NCBI GenBank assembly: GCA_016081115.2
Contig: CM071930.1
Location: 9,405,419 to 9,469,418, forward strand
Direction: 5' to 3'
DNA length: 64,000 nt
Origin: Rehmannia glutinosa
Lineage: Eukaryota; Streptophyta; Magnoliopsida; Lamiales; Orobanchaceae
In this document: piece by piece, positions 57,729-64,000 of the stretch
Layout: every line of letters begins with the position of its first letter
Position numbering within the stretch: position 1 is the first letter of the stretch
Position numbers and translations under genes: made by a program
The notes under the pieces: model-generated
What the model saw: only the letters and a program-made list of their open reading frames with translations
What the model was told of the DNA's origin: nothing
The model's database searches: none

Positions 57729-58369
57729 GTACATGAAATACTAACTTTTTTGAAAATAAAATCAATTGTTTTTATGGCGAGAATTTGTAAAATAAATAGA
57801 CTTGTAGAGTTTAAAGAGTAAAAATATTAAAAAAAAATGAAAAAAGAATGGGACTTAAGTATTTTTAAGTTTTTGGTTAGAGAAGTTTGATTTTGTTTTT
57901 TCCTCGCTAAATTAAGGAAGGATGAAGTTCATTTAAAACTTTCCAAAAATTAACTTGAATGCAGTTGTGCATTTTTGGGTATATATTGGTTAAGTGGAAA
58001 GGTACAATACATATGTGATTTTGCTTGGATTCTACATGTGAAGAGAATTCAAGTAGGGTTAAAAGGTACTTCATACTTGGTTGAGCATATGAGTATTTTA
58101 AACCGTCTTATGAGCAATTTAATCATTTACTTTGTAATTTTTTTTTGATTTAATAATTTTTTTTTTATCTTAGCCAACAATTTCTATAATTTATTTTAAA
58201 CAATATCTATCCTATTCTGAAATACAAAACCAAACATGCTGTTAATTAGTACCAAACCCATTTTCCTCAATCCGTACTCCAAATCTTCTGTTCTAATTTG
58301 ATATTTATATCGTATTCCACTTCATATATATATCAATAGCATATGTTAATTATTTTATTTTTTAGTACA
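57729..58369. other. AT-rich intergenic
   Basis: Nothing supported. Confidence 0.5.
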
Positions 58370-58456
58370 AATTCAGGGAGATGAGGGTAATAAGAATCGA
58401 CCCACAACTTTTGATTTGGGCTTGAGATTCTTTAACTACTGGACTATTATCCAATT
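58370..58456 (-). mobile_element. Possible SINE (Au-like) fragment
   Basis: Minus strand has GTCCAGTAGTTAAAGAATCT (A-box-like) and, 24 bp on, GTGGGTCGATTCTTATTACC (B-box-like), then TTTGTACTAAAAAA. The order fits a tRNA-derived plant SINE head, but the similarity is short. Confidence 0.35.
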
Positions 58457-60013
58457 TCCGGCATATGTTAATGTTAGCTATATGTATGGGTATATAAGTT
58501 AAAATAATTTTGTACAAGTATTATAACTTGGCCTTATTTGATTAATAAAGAATGTCACAACTAAGATTTGGCATGTCTTTCACAAATTCAATTATAATTG
58601 TATAACTTGTCATTTCTGGTCCCTTTACTAAGCTAACTGGATGACAGAGGAGTTCAATCATGTCTAAAATGATTGTGGAGAATTAGACAAGCCCCAAAAC
58701 ACGATTACTGATTAATCCGAGTCATTAGCATTCCTCATGTAACCATGTCTAAAATCCAAGTGCCATCATGCCTTATCAATCAATTATAAACACATCTCCT
58801 TACCTTAACAAAACAAATTTTTGTTTATGATGTGGGAATCAGAATGTGTAATCATGCAAATGGCATCTTCAAATAATTCAAACATTTATTTTTCATTTGG
58901 CAATTTGATGAAGAATAATGTAGGTCAAATAAAATTACACAACCTTTAAATATTTAGAAGTCGACTTAGATTTTGGATCAACCTTATGCGTCAGGGTCTA
59001 GTAAATGTTACACCTGGTGTACATCTATCGTATAAGTATCCCACTTCTTATAGGTCAAAATACTTGTCATTCATCCATGTAAAAAGTGGGACACTTGTTA
59101 TTCATCCATGCACCAAGTATACTATACCTGGTGGAGCATAGATAATACCGTGTGCCAGTAGTAGAAACTTGTGCTGTCAGACGATTGACTCGAGTTCGAT
59201 CCCATATGAATGTGTGTATTCCCTTGCCTACTATCCCCCAATATACTAAGAAAATAAAAACAAGAAGTCGACTAAGATTTTCAAGTCAACAAATACATAC
59301 CCTCATTTTCATGGGATAAGATCCCCTGTTCCACGTTTTTGTTACACTTCATATTTCACTATAATTGATAAAAGACACGAACCTTTCAAAAAAAGGATAA
59401 AAGACACGTATACATTTAATGACATTATTTTATACACGTATCATTCATTATATGCAATAAAATATGGAGTTGAACATGAATATGGAACCATAAATTTCAA
59501 TCCCATTTTCATATCAATTATAGCTAATGTCGCGGTCGTTTGGTTTGACAAGACATGAAAGATATAATTAGAAAAATATTTTTATGTGTGTGTATATCTA
59601 TATCTTTAATAACATGCAATAAGAACAACTTTGAAATTGTCATTTAATATTTTCGCATTATAAGTGTTTCCATTCCTACAACTATTCTCCGTTTACCACA
59701 TAAGGTCATTGTCGTCATGATTCATATATGACAACAAATAAATTTGTTATCGCACTAACTAAATTTATAGTATATAATCATACTTCACCGTATCATTCAA
59801 AAGCCGTATAATTTTTAATTTTTATAATTTACTAATGAAAATGTTTCCAATACGCCAATCAAATGCTACAAAATGTCATTCATTTTTATTTTGAGGAATC
59901 TGCACCAATCAAAAAGTTTCGGACAACTATTTTGAATTAAATCAAAGATTCTTTCATGACCGATAAATTCTTTTGTATAAGATTATGGTCGATAAATTTT
60001 CGTGACCGATGTG
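58457..60013. other. Intergenic, no gene
   Basis: 59150-59245 includes GTGCCAGTAGTAGAAACTTG and GAGTTCGATCCCATATG, again A/B-box-like, possibly another SINE head, and 58990-59140 holds an imperfect palindrome (ACACCTGGTGTACAT / ATACCTGGTGGAGCAT). The rest is AT-rich. Confidence 0.4.
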
Positions 60014-60021
60014 ATATGTAT

Positions 60022-61158
60022 TAGGGGTGTGCACGGTCCGGTTCGGTCCGGAGATTTAGAAATCTCCAGAACCGTACCGAAGTTCGGAGATCCCAAAATT
60101 AAATCTCCAGAACCGAACCATAAAAAAAATCTCTCCCGAACCGTCCCGAAAGAAAAAGAAAAATCAGGGTAAAAATCATTAAATGGTTATACTTTCAATC
60201 TTTTTTTAGTGCAATTTAAAAAATACATACTAAAACTATTAGTACTATACGAGTTTAACTTTTTGATAATTTATATTTAACTTATACATAAAATTTCTTT
60301 AATTCATATTTAAGTGCTAAATTTTTAATATTGTAATTCTAAATCTTTCTTTCATGATATAGACTATAGCACTATACTACATATTAGTTTAATATCAATT
60401 TAACTTTTAAATCGTTTTATCTAATTTATAGTCGAAAGTATTGATTTTTCGTTTTGAATTTTAACATAATATGTTTCAGATATTATGTTATTCATATTAG
60501 TAGTAAAAGTCTAGAATCTCAACGAATGACAAATTTAATAGCCTCTGTTACACAATAGTATTCTATAATCTCAATGTCTTAATTTCTTGGTTAGACGATT
60601 ACTCTAGTTTATGTGCAATGTACTAATCATTTAAATTAATTTTAATTCAATTAATTTTCTTGATTAGAGAATGAGTCTAGTTATGATCCTTAATAAGTAA
60701 AATACCATCAAATTAAATGTTTTCTACAAATCAAGTATTGAATATGACGTAACTATTAGTGAATTAAATATATATTCAATTATTCATTTGATATATTGAT
60801 AAAATATGCCAAATTCTTAATTTGATAATTTTTAGTATTATATAGTATTGAATTTCAAAGGGATATTTAGTTAATTTAATATCAAAATATAAACACGATA
60901 AAATATTATATATGTATATATAAAAATTATTTTAAAATCGGTTCTGGTTTCGGATATTTGGTTCGGTACAGTTCGGTATGGTTCGGTACGATTCTCGGTA
61001 CGGATATTTGAAAAATCTCCAGAACCGTACCATGAAAGTTTTCGGGACGGTTCGGTTCGGGGAAAGTCAAAAAGTCAACGGATATTTTCGGTTCGGATAT
61101 TTTTTGGTTCGGATATCGGTTAGGGTTCGGTGATCTCCAAGTCCCGTACACACCCCTA
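60022..61158. mobile_element. Non-autonomous hAT-like element, 1137 bp, GGTTCGG-rich ends
   Basis: Starts TAGGGGTGTGCACGGTCCGG and ends CCGTACACACCCCTA. It is flanked by a perfect 8-bp TSD ATATGTAT (60014-60021, 61159-61166). The subterminal 150-230 bp on each side are packed with GGTTCGG/CCGAACC and AATCTCCAGAACCG in both orientations. The centre is AT-rich and non-coding; the minus ORF at its right end is a repeat artefact. Confidence 0.9.
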
Positions 61159-61166
61159 ATATGTAT

Positions 61167-61924
61167 CGTGGTACAAAGTGGGCAAGCGTCCGTCCTGAAA
61201 TTTATTGTATGCTTTGGCTGATCTCGCAATTTTGTCCTAAAAAAAATACATTTTTAGGAAAATGGCTATTTCCTTACTTATAAGCCTCATTATATTGATC
61301 AAAACACTTGGAAAAAGATTTAGTTAAACATAGACTCTAAAATTCACTTTCACTTTTTATCCTTTTTTCCCTCCTATTTTAATACCGAAGTTCGAATATA
61401 TATTAGATAGAATGATGAAGAAATGAAAACGTTCAATTTAACATGCTTTTCTCATCATTAAAATCTTTTACATATTTCTTTTTTTAATAAGTTAGAGTAC
61501 TGATTGGATGAGAATGAATAAATTTTAAAGAAACTGATATCGCGTTCGAATCCCCGGTCAACGCCTTTACAAAGGATAACGATACCACTTAAGCTGCAAA
61601 CTCGTGGATTTTTACATCTTTCTTTGATTTTCATTTTTTTAATCAAATAGCAAATAAAATAAATATATGTCGTTCAACATTCTCTCCACCTAAATGTTTA
61701 GTCAAACAGAGCAAAAGTTCAAACCACAGCAAACGAAGGATCCCAGATCATTCACCAAAAGATTATGAATGGGATTCCTCTAAAATAAGCAAATATTGAT
61801 AGTGTGTCGTTGCTTTGGTATATTTCTATTTTGTTTGGTAACGTGATTGAGATACGATGGTCGTTAAGATATTTATATTTAATGTACAATACGTAGAAGA
61901 ATTAAAATACTTATTAATTTCTTA
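61167..61924. other. Intergenic, no gene
   Basis: GCGTTCGAATCCCCGGTC near 61542 looks like a tRNA T-arm or SINE B-box but has no matching A-box or cloverleaf. Confidence 0.45.
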
Positions 61925-62155
61925 AGGGTTTATTACAAAAACTACACCTGATGTTTAACTTTATTATAAAAAAGCCCAATTATATCTCAATATTACAAAT
62001 ACCTTTGTTTAATTCTAAACTATAAATTGCACATCAAGGGTGGATATTTGTTATGTAAATACAAATCTCAAGTCACTGATTGTAGCACTTTAAGGCGTAT
62101 TTATAATTTTGAAAGACAGCGGAAGTTTTTTGAAATTAGATTATACCTAATAAGT
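61925..62155. mobile_element. Foldback MITE, family F copy 3 (degraded)
   Basis: The left arm TATTACAAAAACTACACCTG aligns with the other copies, as does the central 'TTTGTTATGTAAATACAAATC...CTTTAAGG' (compare 9370-9420). The right arm is weak. Confidence 0.5.
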
Positions 62156-63540
62156 CCAACACATATATATTAAACAAGAACACATTTATATGTTTCACAA
62201 AAAGCCTTTAAACTCAAAAAAGTGACAGAGATATTGATAGAGATATAATATCATATTTTATTATTCGATAATTAGGAAATAATCTGGGTGTTTAGGATTC
62301 TTTTATTTTAGTTTATCTTTAATGTTTTCTAGTTAAGTTAGAATTTTTATTGCGGTAATTATAAATAGTTGTTTTGTTATCATTTTTAGAAAGTCGAATT
62401 GATATTTATTTCTTTTTATTGCAATCTATGTTTTTTCACGAAATTTTGTATTATTTTTGTTCGTTGTTCGTTTATTTGTAGCTTCCACCTCCAAATCTGA
62501 AATTGCTACAACCGCGTCATGAGCTGTCTCTCACAGTTTAGGGTTCACATTTGTATTACGTATTGAAAGAAAGAGAATTAACTTAAAAAGTGCACAGCCA
62601 AGGTTCCAAATCAGCGGCCACGGGGTCACATTTTCACCTACCATGCTATTTTTTTTAATGAAAGTTTAAGCCTAAGTATAAATACTCCTTTTTGATCACC
62701 TCTTTGTTTAGCCTAAAAAGGGGCTTTGTTATAAGTTTTAAAAACATTATAATTATGACAATAATGAAACAATTGGCCGGCCAATACAAACGGCGGAACT
62801 CAATTGTTTCGTGATTTCGGTAGGGTCTAATTTTAAGTAATTATATACTTGAACGACCATTTCTTGATTTCCAAATTTGTGAGTTCTCCAAGTCGGAGAT
62901 GCCGTTTTTCTTTCTTTCTTTTCTTTCTTTTTTATTTCTTTTTCTTTTCTTTCTTTTTTATTTCTTTTTCTTCTCGACATTGTGTGTTGAAACTAGAATT
63001 GTCAATTTCGGCCCAGCCCGGCCATTTTTCTCTTCTCGGCATTGTGTGTTGAAACTAGAGTTATCAATTTCGGTCCAGCCCGACCATTTTACCAAGTTGG
63101 ACTATAATATTTAAGATCCGTAAAAAACCGGGCTAATTTGGTCCTATCCGAAAACCGGCCGATTCGGTTAGATCCGTTTTTCTCAGATTTTACTTTCATG
63201 GATTGGGCGGTCTGGTCAGAAAATAGCATACCGGTCACTGTTCTGATCCGATCCGATTTTCGCTCTATATCCAGCCCGGTAGATTTAACAGCTCTAGTTG
63301 AACAAGTCCACTATCATTTATATATGATTTTCTACTATATTCTTTATTGTGTTGTATTATTATTCTTCTATATGGACAATTAAATATTACCTTCATGGTT
63401 TAGTCTAGTTACCAAAAAATCAGTATCAACATTGTAGAATGGAGTTCATGTGTTGAAACAAGTCTGCGTAACATATGTATAGGATTTTCTATTCCAAATT
63501 ATGTTATATTCCTTATTGCATTGTCTAATTTTTTTTTTAT
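62156..63540. other. Intergenic; (TTTCT)n and small duplication
   Basis: 62905-62972 is a pyrimidine run of TTTCTTTCTTTT units. 62970-63092 is a two-copy repeat of about 62 bp (CATTGTGTGTTGAAACTAGA and CAATTTCGG.CCAGCCCG). 63100-63300 continues with ACCGG/CCGAT-rich phrases like a degraded hAT subterminal region. Short ORFs here are not credible genes. Confidence 0.5.
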
Positions 63541-63760
63541 AGGGATAATTATAATTACTACTCTTGAAATTTAGACTAATTACAAAAAGAAAAAGAAAAA
63601 ACCCAATACCCTTGACAAATGTTATCTACATTGAGTGGGAACTGAAAGGGGTAAATTGTAAAACAAATAAAAAAACTCAATGGAGTATTTTAAATCTTAA
63701 AACATAACTGGATCTTTTGTAAGTTACACTAAATTTCATGGGGAATTTTTGTAATTATCT
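63541..63760. mobile_element. Foldback MITE, family F copy 4
   Basis: The left arm AGGGATAATTATAATTACTA with GAAATTTAGACTAATTACAA pairs with the right arm (reverse complement AGATAATTACAAAAATTCCC with ATGAAATTTAGTGTAACTTAC). Confidence 0.7.
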
Positions 63761-63843
63761 ATATTTATACTTAAAGAACGTGGTGAAATTGATGAATATA
63801 ATTATTATCTATATTTATACGTAAAGAACGTGGTGAAATTTTG
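63751..63843 (+). repeat. Two-copy tandem repeat, about 53-bp period
   Basis: ATTATCTATATTTATAC(T/G)TAAAGAACGTGGTGAAATT occurs twice. The first copy starts in the right arm of the MITE, so the duplication is younger than the MITE. Confidence 0.85.
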
Positions 63844-64000
63844 CAGAGGAAGATCTTCCGAAAAGATATTTTGATTAGAATGTTCTACATACTTCATTTT
63901 CTCCAATAATATTTGTAACAAGTTAAATTGCCCACTCAACCTTGACAAGTTATTTTGCAAATATTAGTAAGTTTACAGTTCCTTTGAATTAGAGAATCTT

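Noticed and set aside
60927..61229. 100-residue Pro/Asn/Arg-rich ORF
   Set aside because: Translation of the GGTTCGG subterminal array of the hAT-like element; it crosses the element end.
61535..61570. tRNA-like phrase GCGTTCGAATCCCCGG
   Set aside because: No acceptor stem, D-arm or anticodon stem can be drawn around it.
62753..63052. Lys/Glu-rich and Phe-rich ORFs
   Set aside because: Translations of the (TTTCT)n run on the two strands.

Overview
The window is nuclear DNA of a flowering plant, almost certainly a eudicot. It is AT-rich and gene-poor, and it holds one clear intact protein gene: an intronless-CDS P-class pentatricopeptide repeat (PPR) gene at 7082-9121 (+). By recall its best match is the Arabidopsis At3g49730/At5g65820 type. 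Nearly everything else recognisable is transposable-element DNA.

Layout. 1-5 kb: decayed Mutator-like (MULE) transposase pieces on the minus strand (SWIM zinc finger at 485-721, N-terminal PB1-like domain at 3662-4017), an acidic ORF, and short repeats. 5-11 kb: the PPR gene with plausible UTR introns. 11-17 kb: intergenic DNA with small foldback/MITE elements, two of them hAT-like with 8-bp target-site duplications (TSDs). 17.2-22.3 kb: Ty1/copia element A (Tork/Tnt1-like, TSD GTTTC). 23-25.4 kb: an LTR-like stretch rich in CACGGCC palindromes, a TAGCCATTTT foldback, and a CACTA-type MITE. 25.4-30.0 kb: copia element B (LTRs identical by eye, TSD AATAC), whose leader-gag-protease-integrase block is inverted relative to its RT/RNase H and LTRs. 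30.8-33.5 kb: a long-TIR foldback element (10-bp TSD) with a 5'-truncated LINE in one arm. 33.7-38.6 kb: copia element D (short LTRs, TSD ATAAG), split by a CACTA-type MITE. 38.9-52.9 kb: a 14-kb Sirevirus-type copia element C (1.55-kb LTRs, TSD GATTG) with a long region 3' of pol in the place of the env-like gene. 53-64 kb: intergenic DNA with further foldbacks, minisatellites, a CACTA MITE, an hAT-like 1.1-kb element and AT-rich filler. All four LTR elements and the LINE lie on the minus strand.

No undescribed gene system was found. Four things deserve a second look. (1) In several transposon segments CAG/CTG triplets are replaced by CG-like strings and break frames, while the PPR gene is untouched. 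This fits sequencing error at CHG-methylated cytosines better than biology, and it means many of these 'pseudogenes' may be less broken than they look. (2) Element B is internally inverted. (3) A foldback family shares TAGCCATTTT arms but has different ACTCG-containing palindromic cores. (4) Nesting is ordered: a duplicated LTR junction carries the Sirevirus, and a LINE sits inside a foldback arm.

Coordinates of LTRs, TSDs, primer binding sites and TIRs were read directly by eye. Family names come from general knowledge of motifs, without any database search.
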